From Streptomyces sp. YS415 (GTDB lineage: Bacteria > Actinomycetota > Actinomycetes > Streptomycetales > Streptomycetaceae): a stretch of DNA of 64,000 bases. The notes under the pieces were generated by a model. It saw nothing but the letters and a program-made list of their open reading frames with translations, was not told the origin of the DNA and ran no database searches. This document shows, in pieces, positions 1 to 7,730 of this stretch. Location of the stretch: the NCBI RefSeq assembly GCF_023544665.1, contig NZ_JAMJFL010000004.1:281139-345138 (forward strand). Reading direction: 5' to 3'. Positions within the stretch are counted from its first letter, which is position 1; each line of letters starts with the position of its first letter. The translations under genes were made by a program, and so were the position numbers.

Positions 1-2
1 TG

Positions 3-1088
3 AAGCTGACGGCCTCCGTGAGCCAGGCGCTGCTCGGCGCGGTCGCCTTCACCACCGCGGTCCTGGTGGCGCTGGACCGGCTCGACATGACCACGCTGAT
101 GGTGCTGGCCGCCGTGACCGGCATGATCGCCACGGTGGACGGACCGGCCTGCGCCCTGCTGGGCAACGACCTCGTGCCGGTGGAGGACGTCCCCTCCGCC
201 ATCGGCGTCGGCGCGCTGGTGCACAACGCGGGCCGGCTCGTGGGCACCGCCCTGGCCGGCGTGACCGTCGCCTTCCTCGGCACGGCCGCCGCGTACGCCG
301 CGAACGGTCTGTCGTTCCTCTTCGTGGCCACGGTCATCCCGTTCCTGCGCCCGGCGCCCGGCGCGGTACGCCACGCCGACCGGGCCCCGGCCCCCGCACC
401 CGACGGGCGGGGCGAGACGGCCGGATCCGACCTGACCGTGCGCCAGGGCCTGCTCTTCTTCGCCCGCCGGCCCCGCCTGGTCGCCCTCGCCGCCGTCACC
501 GGGCTCAGCTCGGTCTTCGGCCGCAACTACGGCCTCACCCTGGCCGTGCTCGTCACCGGTCCGCTCGCGGGCGGCGCCGGCGCCTTCGGCACGGTCTCCA
601 CGGTCCTCGCCGTCGGCGGCATCCTCGGCGCGGTGCTCGGGGCCCGGCTGCGCCGGCCCTCGGTGCGGCTGGTCGGCACCCTGGCCGCCGCGGGCGGTCT
701 GCTCCAGGTGGCGGCGGGCCTGTCCCCGTCACTCGTGGTCCTGCTGATCCTCGTCCTGCCGATGGCCGTCGTGGAGTCCGTCTCCGACACCGCCGGAACC
801 GCCGTCCTCCAGACCGACCCGCCCGCCCACCTGCGCGGACGCGTGCTCGGCGTCTGGGGCAGCATCGGTACGGTGTGGGGCCTCGGCGGGCCGCCCGCCC
901 TCGGGCTGCTCATGGAACTGGCCGGAGCGCGCGGGGCGCTGGTGGCGGGCGGCCTGGTCATCGCGGCCACGATCGGCGCGGGCCTCCTGCGGCGCACCCG
1001 CCGACTTCCGGCCCCGACGATCCTCCCGGCCAAGCCGGGCGACCTCCGAGCCCAGGAAGCACAGGAAGCCCTGGGCACGGCCGCCTGA
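3..1088 (+). CDS. MFS-type exporter, 5'-truncated by window edge
   Basis: Partial major facilitator transporter. The frame is open to the left edge, so the true start and probably the first membrane helix lie outside. The visible 361 residues form two hydrophobic bundles separated by a proline/charged cytoplasmic loop around residues 120-145. A late loop reads LRGRVLGVWG, the arginine/glycine loop typical of the MFS_3 (EntS-like efflux) subgroup, so proton-coupled export of a small molecule is the likely role; the substrate cannot be read. The C-terminal tail is short and polar (ending LGTAA). The next gene is convergent. Family assignment is firm, substrate unknown. Confidence 0.85.
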   Translation, partial: KLTASVSQALLGAVAFTTAVLVALDRLDMTTLMVLAAVTGMIATVDGPACALLGNDLVPVEDVPSAIGVGALVHNAGRLVGTALAGVTVAFLGTAAAYAANGLSFLFVATVIPFLRPAPGAVRHADRAPAPAPDGRGETAGSDLTVRQGLLFFARRPRLVALAAVTGLSSVFGRNYGLTLAVLVTGPLAGGAGAFGTVSTVLAVGGILGAVLGARLRRPSVRLVGTLAAAGGLLQVAAGLSPSLVVLLILVLPMAVVESVSDTAGTAVLQTDPPAHLRGRVLGVWGSIGTVWGLGGPPALGLLMELAGARGALVAGGLVIAATIGAGLLRRTRRLPAPTILPAKPGDLRAQEAQEALGTAA

Positions 1089-1231
1089 ACCCGACCCCGG
1101 CCGGGTGCCGGCGCCGACCGGCCGGGGAACGTGCGGGCCCAGGCCGCCTCGGCACCGCGGCCCGAACCCGGCCACAACCCGGGCGCCGACGCCGCCAACC
1201 CCCTTCCGGCCGAGCCGGAAGACCTACGCGC

Positions 1232-2014
1232 TCAGGACGCCCCCGGCACCGCCGCCCCGACCCGGTCGGCACTCGCACCGGCGCCCCGCTCGCGCACCGG
1301 CAGGTGGTACACGTGGAAGGCCCGGCCGATCACCGGCTGGGCCACGTTGCGGACCTTGACCCCGCCGCTGGTCATGCCGTGCTCGGTGCCCATGTGGGCG
1401 TGTCCGTGCACCGCCAGGTCGGCGCCGGCCGTGTCGATCGCCTCGGCCAGCAGATAGCTGCCGAGGAAGGGAAAGATCTCCGGCGGCTCCCCGGCCAGCG
1501 TGTCCGGGACCGGCGAGAAATGGGTGAGAGCGATGCGCACGTCGCACTCCCGCTGATCGAGGTCCTCCAGGGACCGGCGCAGGGCGTCGGCGCAGCGGCG
1601 CGAGTACCGCACGAACTCCTTCATGATCGGCTCGCCGAACTCCCCGGCGCACCGGCCGACGAACCCGCCCCCGAACCCCTTCGTGCCGGCCACGCCGATC
1701 CGCGCGCCGTCCACGCCCACCACCGTCGACTCGCCCTCCAGGACGTGCGCGCCCGCGGCCCGGAGCACGGCGCTGACCTCCTCGGGGTGGTCGTCGTGGT
1801 GGTCGTGGTTGCCGAGCACCGCGACCACCGGCACACCGAGGTCCCGGATCTCCCCGGCGACCACCCTGGCCTCCGCCACGGTGCCGTGCCGGGTGAGGTC
1901 CCCCGCGAGCAGCAGCACGTCGGCGGTCTCCGGCAGCCTCTCGAAGGAGGGCCGCAGGGCGCCCTGACTGTCGGGGCCCAGATGGATGTCGCCGACGGCC
2001 GCCACGCGGATCAC
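1232..2014 (-). CDS. calcineurin-like metallophosphoesterase
   Basis: Predicted cytoplasmic di-metal phosphoesterase of 260 residues. The metal-binding blocks appear in the usual order: GDIHLG (8-13), GDLTRHG (39-45), GNHDHH (68-73), THFSP (164-168) and GHAHMG (204-209). The GTG start overlaps the stop of the upstream BON gene (GTGA), implying translational coupling; longer frames upstream are arginine/proline-rich and do not look coding. It ends a three-gene operon with a nucleotidyltransferase-fold protein and a BON protein. The substrate (phosphodiester, nucleotide or phosphoprotein) cannot be inferred. The last 20 residues are low-complexity. Confidence 0.85.
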   Translation of the reverse strand: MIRVAAVGDIHLGPDSQGALRPSFERLPETADVLLLAGDLTRHGTVAEARVVAGEIRDLGVPVVAVLGNHDHHDDHPEEVSAVLRAAGAHVLEGESTVVGVDGARIGVAGTKGFGGGFVGRCAGEFGEPIMKEFVRYSRRCADALRRSLEDLDQRECDVRIALTHFSPVPDTLAGEPPEIFPFLGSYLLAEAIDTAGADLAVHGHAHMGTEHGMTSGGVKVRNVAQPVIGRAFHVYHLPVRERGAGASADRVGAAVPGAS

Positions 2015-2298
2015 AGGAACTCCTCGGCACGGTCGGGCACGGACGCGTCCGCGATCACGAGGTCGGCGTGGACCGGGCAGTCCGGCAGCTCCGCACGGGC
2101 GAGCCGGACCACCTCGTCGCGGCACTCGGCGGAGGGGACCGTACCGGTCAGCAGCACCGCCTCGCCGCGGATCTCGATCCGCACGCCCAGTTCGGCGAGG
2201 GGTCCGGCCGCCAGATGGTCGTTGAGGTGGGCGACCCGGTAGTCCAGGTGGTGCGCTCGGCCGGGTCCGGGAGGGGGCTCGGCAAGGGGGTGGTTCAT
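2011..2298 (-). CDS. small BON-domain protein
   Basis: A 95-residue protein. Residues about 38-72 (VRIEIRGEAVLLTGTVPS and following) match the BON pattern: a beta strand, a 'V.LTG.V' turn and an alpha helix with regularly spaced acidic and basic residues. BON domains are known in phospholipid-binding or osmotically induced proteins such as OsmY. No signal peptide is visible, so it appears cytoplasmic. It overlaps both neighbours by 4 bp (ATGA with the gene upstream, GTGA with the phosphoesterase downstream), so the three are probably translated together. Domain call moderately sure; role unknown. Confidence 0.7.
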   Translation of the reverse strand: MNHPLAEPPPGPGRAHHLDYRVAHLNDHLAAGPLAELGVRIEIRGEAVLLTGTVPSAECRDEVVRLARAELPDCPVHADLVIADASVPDRAEEFL

Positions 2299-3017
2299 CG
2301 CTCCTCCTTCGGGGGCTCGATGACGTTCAGGCGCTCCAGGAGGAAGAAGAACGCCGCGGGCATGGGCTCGTCGCCGCAGTCTCGTCGTACGTCCTCCCAG
2401 TGGACCTTCTCGCGCAGGGCGCGGGCCACGGCGAGCGCGGACCCGAAGTCGCAGTAGTGCTCGGAGAAGGCCTCGATGAGGCCTCGCATCAGGTCGGTCG
2501 GGGCGAGGACCGGCATGTGCACCGAGTCGACCGCGAGTTCCTCGGCCCGGCCGAGCGTCTCCGTGGTGACCGGGCGGTGTGCCAGCTCGAAGATGATGTC
2601 GACCTCCTGACCCAGACAGGTGGTCTTCATCAGCCAGTCCTCGGGCGGTGTGCGGACGGTCAGACCGGCTTCGGTGAGCGTCCTGGTGACCGCCTCGGTG
2701 TCCTCGCGCCGCACGCAGAAGTCGACGTCGTGCCGGAGCCGCGCACCGGCCCCGTGGGCGTAGGCGGCCACGCTTCCGGCCAGGGCGAACAGGTGATCGC
2801 CGCGTTTGAGCAGCGCCGCGACCTGCTTGGTCGCCTCCAGGATCGCCTGGCTCCTGTCGTGCGGCGGACCCTGGGAACCGGCGTTCGGCAGATCGTGCAC
2901 AGGCAGCAGGACGGTCTCCTGCGCGGCCGGTTCGCGCGGCGCGCTCTCCACGACCGGGCGGAAATCGGGGATCGCCGCCCGCCGGGTGGGCGTCGGGCTT
3001 TCACCGTTCTGCGTCAT
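2295..3017 (-). CDS. nucleotidyltransferase-fold protein
   Basis: A 240-residue protein heading a three-gene operon. The core has the nucleotidyltransferase signature GSVAAYAHG (81-89) followed by HDVDFCV (96-102) and a third acidic strand EVDIIFE (138-144), the layout of the pol-beta/AbiEii-like superfamily. The first 60 residues are polar and probably disordered. The C-terminal helical part (about 190-240) may bind a partner. A GAGGGAGAG ribosome site precedes the ATG. Relatives act as toxins, tRNA-modifying or antibiotic-modifying enzymes; nothing here decides between these. Its stop overlaps the next start (ATGA). Confidence 0.75.
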   Translation of the reverse strand: MTQNGESPTPTRRAAIPDFRPVVESAPREPAAQETVLLPVHDLPNAGSQGPPHDRSQAILEATKQVAALLKRGDHLFALAGSVAAYAHGAGARLRHDVDFCVRREDTEAVTRTLTEAGLTVRTPPEDWLMKTTCLGQEVDIIFELAHRPVTTETLGRAEELAVDSVHMPVLAPTDLMRGLIEAFSEHYCDFGSALAVARALREKVHWEDVRRDCGDEPMPAAFFFLLERLNVIEPPKEER

Positions 3018-3287
3018 GGTCTCTCCCTCGCGGTACGCCGGTCCCGGGCATCACCCCCGGTCAGGGCAGGTGCTGCCTGGGATGCGGCCCCGAGTACCCG
3101 GCTCCGGCGGCCTTCACGCCGACGGTCCTGACACCGGGGCGCCGCCCGTCCACCGACTGCGACAGCACCACGCCAAGGCATCGGTTGCCCGAGGTCAGCC
3201 ACCGCACACCTACCGGCTCCGGCGCCATCCGGACCCGAGCGAGAGCAGCCCGGTGGCGCCCCCGTGCGCCCGCCGACCGCCGCCGCA

Positions 3288-3920
3288 TCACACCGCAGGA
3301 CCGCCGGCCGGTCTTCGCCCCCCGCTCACCCACCCGAACAGCACCACCGAACACACCGCCGCCACGGCACACCACGTGGAGACGAACTCCGTCCGCCACA
3401 GCCCCGTGCAGAGCAGCGCCCCCACGGCCACCAGGTACCCGAGGCGGACCAGCCCGCGGTCGCCGGAGAGGAGGAGCGAGCCGATGGTGGCGAGCAGATA
3501 GCCCGCGATCAGGACCTCGGCATGCGGCAGATCCACCACGTAGCCGATGGTGTGGCCGCGGATCTCCGCCCGGACGGGGCGCGTGGCCAGGGCCAGGCAG
3601 AGCATCGCCGTGGTCGCGATGCCGACGGCCAGCGGCAGCAGCAGCCGACGCCGGGCCCGGCGGGGCGCGGCGGCGAGGACGCCCGCCGGCACCCACAGCG
3701 GTAAGAGGGGAAGGGCGATGACCGCCCAGAGCACGGTGGCCGGGCCCGTACCGCCGTCCCGGGCCCACACCGCCGCCTCGACCATCTGGTGGACGCCCAG
3801 CAGCAGCGGCAGCGACGCCAGCGGCAGGTCCCGGACGCGGTGGGCCCGGGCCATGCAGGCCACGCCCACGGCGGCGATGCCGACGCCCGCGACGAGGTCG
3901 GCCTCGGCACTCCAGCACAT
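3288..3920 (-). CDS. multi-spanning membrane protein, DUF6629-like, with a TTA codon
   Basis: A 210-residue integral membrane protein beginning MCWSAEADLVAG, with about six hydrophobic helices and short arginine-rich loops. The start is fixed by GGTGGAG six bases before the ATG; longer upstream frames run antisense through the neighbouring TetR gene. The N-terminal CWSA and the overall size resemble a widespread actinobacterial membrane family annotated DUF6629; no enzymatic motif is seen. Codon 73 is TTA (positions 3702-3704), so translation may depend on the bldA tRNA. It diverges from the TetR gene and shares an intergenic region that holds that regulator's candidate operators. Confidence 0.75.
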   Translation of the reverse strand: MCWSAEADLVAGVGIAAVGVACMARAHRVRDLPLASLPLLLGVHQMVEAAVWARDGGTGPATVLWAVIALPLLPLWVPAGVLAAAPRRARRRLLLPLAVGIATTAMLCLALATRPVRAEIRGHTIGYVVDLPHAEVLIAGYLLATIGSLLLSGDRGLVRLGYLVAVGALLCTGLWRTEFVSTWCAVAAVCSVVLFGWVSGGRRPAGGPAV

Positions 3921-3973
3921 CGCTCCACCCGGGGTCGGACGGCAGGAGCTCCAGTTTCTCCTGTGAACGCCGG

Positions 3974-4010
3974 TTGCACTCAGTTCCCGCCCGGGCAGCA
4001 CTGAGTGCCA
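3974..4010. promoter_or_regulatory. candidate TetR operator in the divergent promoter
   Basis: The core GCACTGAGTGC (3998-4008) is an 11-bp palindrome around a central G, preceded by a diverged copy GCACTCAGT (3976-3984). It overlaps the -35 position of a possible promoter (TGCCAT, 17 bp, TACGTT at 4029-4034) whose start point would fall almost at the regulator's ATG. The same palindrome in a longer, perfect form lies downstream of the TetR gene. Seen directly: the palindromes. Inferred: binding by the adjacent regulator. Confidence 0.55.
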
Positions 4011-4041
4011 TGCGCAGTGATCAGGTGCTACGTTCCGGGCC

Positions 4042-4818
4042 ATGAGCTCCAGCAGTGCGGCGCCCGGCCGCGACGGGACGGACCAGGTGGCGGCCGCGAA
4101 GCCGCCGATGCGGGAGGCGCTGGTCGCGGCGGCCTTCCGGCTGTTCCTGGAGCGCGGGTACGAGCAGACCACGGTGGACGACATCGTGGCGCTGGCCGGG
4201 GTGGGGCGCCGGTCGTTCTTCCGGTACTTCCCGTCCAAGGAGGACGTGGTCTTCCCCGACCACGAGCGGTGCCTGGCCGACATGACCGCTTTCCTGGCCG
4301 CCAGTGCGCCGGACGTGGAGCCGGTGGGCCGGGTGTGCGACGCGGCCCGGCTGGTGCTGCGCATGTACGCGGAGAACCCGACCTTCTCCGTGCAGCGCTA
4401 CCGCCTCACCAAGCAGGTGCCGGGGCTGCGCGCCTACGAACTGTCGGTGGTGTGGCGCTACGAGCGGGCGCTCGCCGAGTATCTGCGGGCGCGCTTCGCG
4501 GCCCGGCGCGAGGGCACGCTGCAGGCCGATGTGATCGCGGCCGCCGTGGTGGCGGCGCACAACAACGCGCTGCGCTCCTGGCTGCGCTCGGACGGCCGCA
4601 GCGACGCGAGCGCCACGGTCGACCATGCGCTCGGCTACGTGCAGTCCGCCTTCGGCACCACGGCCCCTCCCCCTCCCCTGCTCCCGTCCCGGGCCTCCCT
4701 GGCGCCCCTGGCCGACGAGCAGCCCGAGGACGTGGTGGTCGTGGTGTCGCGCCGGGGCGCGCCGCTGTGGCGGATCGTCCAGGAGCTCGAGACCACCCGG
4801 GCGAGCTCCCCAGATTGA
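4042..4818 (+). CDS. TetR/AcrR-family transcriptional regulator
   Basis: A 258-residue regulator with an N-terminal helix-turn-helix: MREALVAAAFRLFLERGYEQ, then TTVDDIVALAGVGRRSFFRYF (about 23-65), the canonical TetR DNA-binding domain. The C-terminal ligand domain is all-helical and has a proline-rich tail. No Shine-Dalgarno sequence is present; TACGTT lies 7 bp before the ATG, so the message may be leaderless. GCACTGAGTGC palindromes lie just upstream of this gene and a perfect 15-bp version lies before the OB-fold gene downstream, suggesting autoregulation and control of that gene. The OB-fold neighbour hints at fatty-acyl or polyketide thioester metabolism; the ligand is unknown. Confidence 0.9.
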   Translation: MSSSSAAPGRDGTDQVAAAKPPMREALVAAAFRLFLERGYEQTTVDDIVALAGVGRRSFFRYFPSKEDVVFPDHERCLADMTAFLAASAPDVEPVGRVCDAARLVLRMYAENPTFSVQRYRLTKQVPGLRAYELSVVWRYERALAEYLRARFAARREGTLQADVIAAAVVAAHNNALRSWLRSDGRSDASATVDHALGYVQSAFGTTAPPPPLLPSRASLAPLADEQPEDVVVVVSRRGAPLWRIVQELETTRASSPD

Positions 4819-4840
4819 GGGTACGCAGTGCCTTTACCTG

Positions 4841-4855
4841 TGGCACTGAGTGCCA
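4841..4855. promoter_or_regulatory. perfect 15-bp palindrome, candidate TetR operator
   Basis: TGGCACTGAGTGCCA is a perfect inverted repeat (7-bp arms, central G), about 100 bp before the GTG of the OB-fold gene and 23 bp after the TetR stop codon. Its core is identical to the site in front of the TetR gene. TGCCATACGCT at its right edge could serve as the promoter -10 area, which would place the operator across the promoter. Confidence 0.6.
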
Positions 4856-4955
4856 TACGCTGACCGCGTGCACGGTGGCACAGCGACCGGGCACGTACGT
4901 GCGCGGCCGTCCCGCGTGCGTGGGATTTCCGGCCGAGCGCAGGGAGTTGACCAGC

Positions 4956-5375
4956 GTGTACCACCACTCAGGAAGCGTTGCTCGTCCGACAGCCGGTTCC
5001 GCCGTCGGCGTGCTGGAGACGACCGGCGCGGCCCAGGACTCGGACGCCATGCTGTTCCAGCGCTGCACCTGGTGCGGCACCGCGATGTACCACCGGCTGC
5101 TGTGTCCGGTCTGCCAGGGCAGCGACCTGCGCACGGAGCGCAGCGAGGGCACCGGCACGGTGCGGCACTCCACGGTGGTCCACCGCAACAGCCCGGCCGC
5201 GCGCAATGTGTCGCTGATCGAGATGGCCGAGGGGTTCGTGGTGCGGGGCCGGGTGATGGGTCCGCCGATCGGCATCCACAGCGGGGACCGGGTGCGGCTC
5301 TCGCAGGCGAAGGACCCGGTTCGCGGCGAGCCCGTCTTCCAGCTCGTCGACGAGCCCTACCGCGCCTGGACCTGA
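4956..5375 (+). CDS. zinc-ribbon OB-fold protein (DUF35 type)
   Basis: A 139-residue protein with a rubredoxin-like zinc ribbon C37-x2-C40 and C50-x2-C53 (CTWCGTAMYHRLLCPVC), followed by an OB-fold of beta strands ending in FQLVDEPYRAW. Family members are usually acyl-CoA-binding partners of thiolases or ketosteroid-CoA enzymes. No thiolase is adjacent, so the partner must be elsewhere. The GTG start has AGGGAG nine bases upstream; longer frames read through the TetR gene and are not real. The perfect palindrome upstream suggests repression by the neighbouring TetR protein. Confidence 0.8.
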   Translation: MYHHSGSVARPTAGSAVGVLETTGAAQDSDAMLFQRCTWCGTAMYHRLLCPVCQGSDLRTERSEGTGTVRHSTVVHRNSPAARNVSLIEMAEGFVVRGRVMGPPIGIHSGDRVRLSQAKDPVRGEPVFQLVDEPYRAWT

Positions 5376-5384
5376 GAAGACGGG

Positions 5385-5789
5385 TCAGCCCCCGGCACGT
5401 TCCTGCGGTGCGAGGCTGACGCGGATGCCGACCGTCCCGTCCGCTCCCCTGCGGATCCGGCTGCCGAGCAGGGTGAGGCGGCCGACCATCCCGTACTTGC
5501 GGGCGATCAGCTTGCGGTAGCGGGCGACGGTCTCCCGGTCGGTGATCTCGGCCGTGGCCGGGATCTGCTCGCCGGTGGGCTTGCCGCGCAGGTCGCAGGG
5601 GCCGACCAGGACATCGGCGCGGGCCCGGATGCGCTTGACCTTCCAGGAGTCGGCGACGGTCCACACGCCGAGGGCGTCCCCGTCGCGCACCACCCACACC
5701 GGGGTGGGCACCGCGGTGCCGTTCTTGCGGTAGGTGGTGATCAGCAGGTACTGGCCGGTGCCGAGCCGCTCCAGCGGCGTGTCGTCCAT
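5385..5789 (-). CDS. PPOX-class F420/FMN-binding oxidoreductase
   Basis: A 134-residue split-barrel protein beginning MDDTPLERLGTGQYLLITTYRKNG. The 'TYRKNGTAVPTPVWVV' strand pair, the 'WKVKRIRARADVLVGPCD' segment and 'PATAEITDRETVARYRKLIARKYG' are hallmarks of the pyridoxamine-oxidase-like family TIGR03666, whose actinobacterial members commonly bind F420 or FMN. A cytoplasmic redox role is likely; the substrate is unknown. It ends 10 bp from the convergent OB-fold gene. The start is the first ATG giving the family's N-terminus. Confidence 0.82.
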   Translation of the reverse strand: MDDTPLERLGTGQYLLITTYRKNGTAVPTPVWVVRDGDALGVWTVADSWKVKRIRARADVLVGPCDLRGKPTGEQIPATAEITDRETVARYRKLIARKYGMVGRLTLLGSRIRRGADGTVGIRVSLAPQERAGG

Positions 5790-5972
5790 GGGCGGCAGTC
5801 TAAGCAGGCACGGCACGGACCTCGCGCGAGGGACGGCGGCGAGGGCAGCACCCATGATGCGGGCCGCACGAGGTGAACGCGGCCGGTCCCGGCCACGTAT
5901 GGAGTGCGGGCCCTCAACTCCGGGAGGGCCCCGCGGTGTTGCCACCGCGCTGCTCGGGTTCGGGAGCCAGGC

Positions 5973-7340
5973 ATGAGGCACGCACGACGACGGATCGTCC
6001 GGCGAGTGACACGGCTGGCGGCCGTCGGCGGACTGCTGCTCGGCTCGGCGATGGTGACCCGCGCCGTCGCGAGCGAACCTCCCGACCCCTCCGCCCGGGG
6101 CGCGACCGTGCGGTCGGCCGGCGACACCGCCGCCGCTCTCGTCGAACGGCTCGGCACCTCCCGCACGGCGGGCAGCTGGATCGGCGCCGACGGCCGGCCG
6201 GTCGTCGCGGTGACCGACGAGGAGGCCGCCGCCGAGGTGCGCCGCGCGGGCGGGCGGCCGAAGACGGTGTCGCACAGCATGAACGAACTCAAGTCGGCGA
6301 CGCACACGCTGGGGTCCGCGCCCCGGGTGCCCGGTACGGCCTGGGCACTGGACTACCGGTCCAACCAGGTGGTGGTGCGGGGCGACAGCACCGTCTCCAC
6401 GGGCGACTGGTCGAAGCTGACCCAGGTCGCCGGCGGCATCGGCGCCTTCGTCCGCATGGAGCGCACCGAGGGCGCCTTCACCACCCGCCTCAACGGCGCG
6501 CTGCCCATCCTGTCCACCGCCGGGCGCTGCTCGGCGGGCTTCAACGTCACCGACGGGCAACGGGACTTCATCCTCACCGCCGGGCACTGCGGGCCGAACG
6601 GCTCGGTCTGGTTCGCCGACAACCGCGGCCGGGACCAGGTCGGCAGCACGGTGCGGCAGAACTTCCCCGGCGCGGACTTCTCGCTGGTGCAGTACGCGGG
6701 CGGGGACGCCGGGGAGGGCGCCGACGTAATCGCCGTCGGGGGCGGGCAGGGGGTGCGGATCACCGGGGCGGGCGATCCGTCCATCGGGCAGCGGGTGTTC
6801 CGCAGCGGCAGCACCAGCGGGCTGCGCGACGGCACGGTGACCGCGCTGAACGCGACCGTGAACTACCCCGAGGGCACGGTGACCGGGCTGATCGAGACGA
6901 ACGTGTGCGCGGAACCCGGGGACAGCGGCGGGCCGATGTTCTCCGAGGGCATCGCGCTCGGTCTGACCTCGGGCGGCAGCGGGGACTGCGCCTCGGGCGG
7001 CACGACCTTCTTCCAGCCGGTGACGAAGGCGATGGCCGAGGTGGGCGTCCGGCTGATCACGCCGGCCGCTCAGGGCGCGGGCCGGCAGGACGCGGCGCCC
7101 TCGCCCGAGCCGTCGGCCCCGCAGGGCGCGGTCGCACCCGGGGCGGCCACACCGGGGTCGTCGGCGCCGGTCGGCGGCGAGGGGTCGCGGCTGCTGGCCC
7201 GGCTGGCCGATCCGCGCAATGTCGGGCCGGGACTGCTGATCGTCGCGGGGTCGCTGGTCGCCCTGGTGGCGACGCGGTTCATCCGGGCCGAGCAGGACCG
7301 CAAGGCGTACCAGCGGTACTACTCGGCGACCTGGGGATGA
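5973..7340 (+). CDS. membrane-anchored S1 (streptogrisin-like) serine protease
   Basis: A 455-residue exported protease. Residues 1-34 are a twin-arginine-rich signal peptide (RRRIVRRV then a hydrophobic stretch ending at AVAS). Residues about 40-180 form an alpha-lytic-type propeptide. The catalytic domain carries the triad H205 (TAGHC), D235 (GADFSL) and S318 (GDSGGP), with a disulfide-type pair C186/C206. After about residue 365 comes a proline/alanine/serine linker, then a single hydrophobic helix (about 418-435) and a positively charged tail. It should stay tethered to the membrane rather than be secreted. GGGAG precedes the ATG. A hairpin terminator follows. Confidence 0.92.
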   Translation: MRHARRRIVRRVTRLAAVGGLLLGSAMVTRAVASEPPDPSARGATVRSAGDTAAALVERLGTSRTAGSWIGADGRPVVAVTDEEAAAEVRRAGGRPKTVSHSMNELKSATHTLGSAPRVPGTAWALDYRSNQVVVRGDSTVSTGDWSKLTQVAGGIGAFVRMERTEGAFTTRLNGALPILSTAGRCSAGFNVTDGQRDFILTAGHCGPNGSVWFADNRGRDQVGSTVRQNFPGADFSLVQYAGGDAGEGADVIAVGGGQGVRITGAGDPSIGQRVFRSGSTSGLRDGTVTALNATVNYPEGTVTGLIETNVCAEPGDSGGPMFSEGIALGLTSGGSGDCASGGTTFFQPVTKAMAEVGVRLITPAAQGAGRQDAAPSPEPSAPQGAVAPGAATPGSSAPVGGEGSRLLARLADPRNVGPGLLIVAGSLVALVATRFIRAEQDRKAYQRYYSATWG

Positions 7341-7372
7341 GACCGCCGGGAAAATGAACCGGAAAAGTAAAG

Positions 7373-7399
7373 GGGCACCCCGTGTGATGCAGGGTGCCC
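7373..7399. terminator. bidirectional hairpin terminator
   Basis: GGGCACCC (7373-7380) and GGGTGCCC (7392-7399) are perfect complements around an 11-nt loop. The hairpin sits between the stop codons of two convergent genes, the expected place for a terminator serving both strands. There is no run of T, as is usual in high-GC genomes. Confidence 0.7.
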
Positions 7400-7415
7400 A
7401 GGGGGTCTTCGAGGC

Positions 7416-7571
7416 CTACGGGGCGACTGCGGCCCACTCAAGGACGAGTCGCTGGTACTCCTCGCGCTCTTCGACGCTCAGTGTCCCGCCCGCCCGGCGC
7501 CACAGGGCCCGGATCTCCTCGTTGACCTCGTCAGCCGATCGATCGGAAACGGGTTCAACACTGGTGGACAT
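7416..7571 (-). CDS. small conserved-looking acidic helical protein
   Basis: A 51-residue product (MSTSVEPVSDRSADEVNEEI..., ending LEWAAVAP). It is acidic and predicted as two amphipathic helices ('DEVNEEIRALWRRAG' and 'SVEEREEYQRLVLEWAA'), with codon use like its neighbours. No signal peptide, membrane helix or known motif was recognised. An ATG four codons upstream (7583) is an alternative; neither has a clear ribosome site. It shares the hairpin terminator with the protease. Function unknown. Confidence 0.6.
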   Translation of the reverse strand: MSTSVEPVSDRSADEVNEEIRALWRRAGGTLSVEEREEYQRLVLEWAAVAP

Positions 7572-7730
7572 GCTGTGAAGCATACGGCCATGGAGGTGAA
7601 GGCCATGTGAGTAAGCATGCCCAATACGGACATAACAGACCGTGTTGCTGATCACGTCCCATCACGGCCGTACGTCAAGCCCCTGGGGCCTGCCAATTTT
7701 CCCGGCCGACGGGGACACCCGGAGGTGTCG

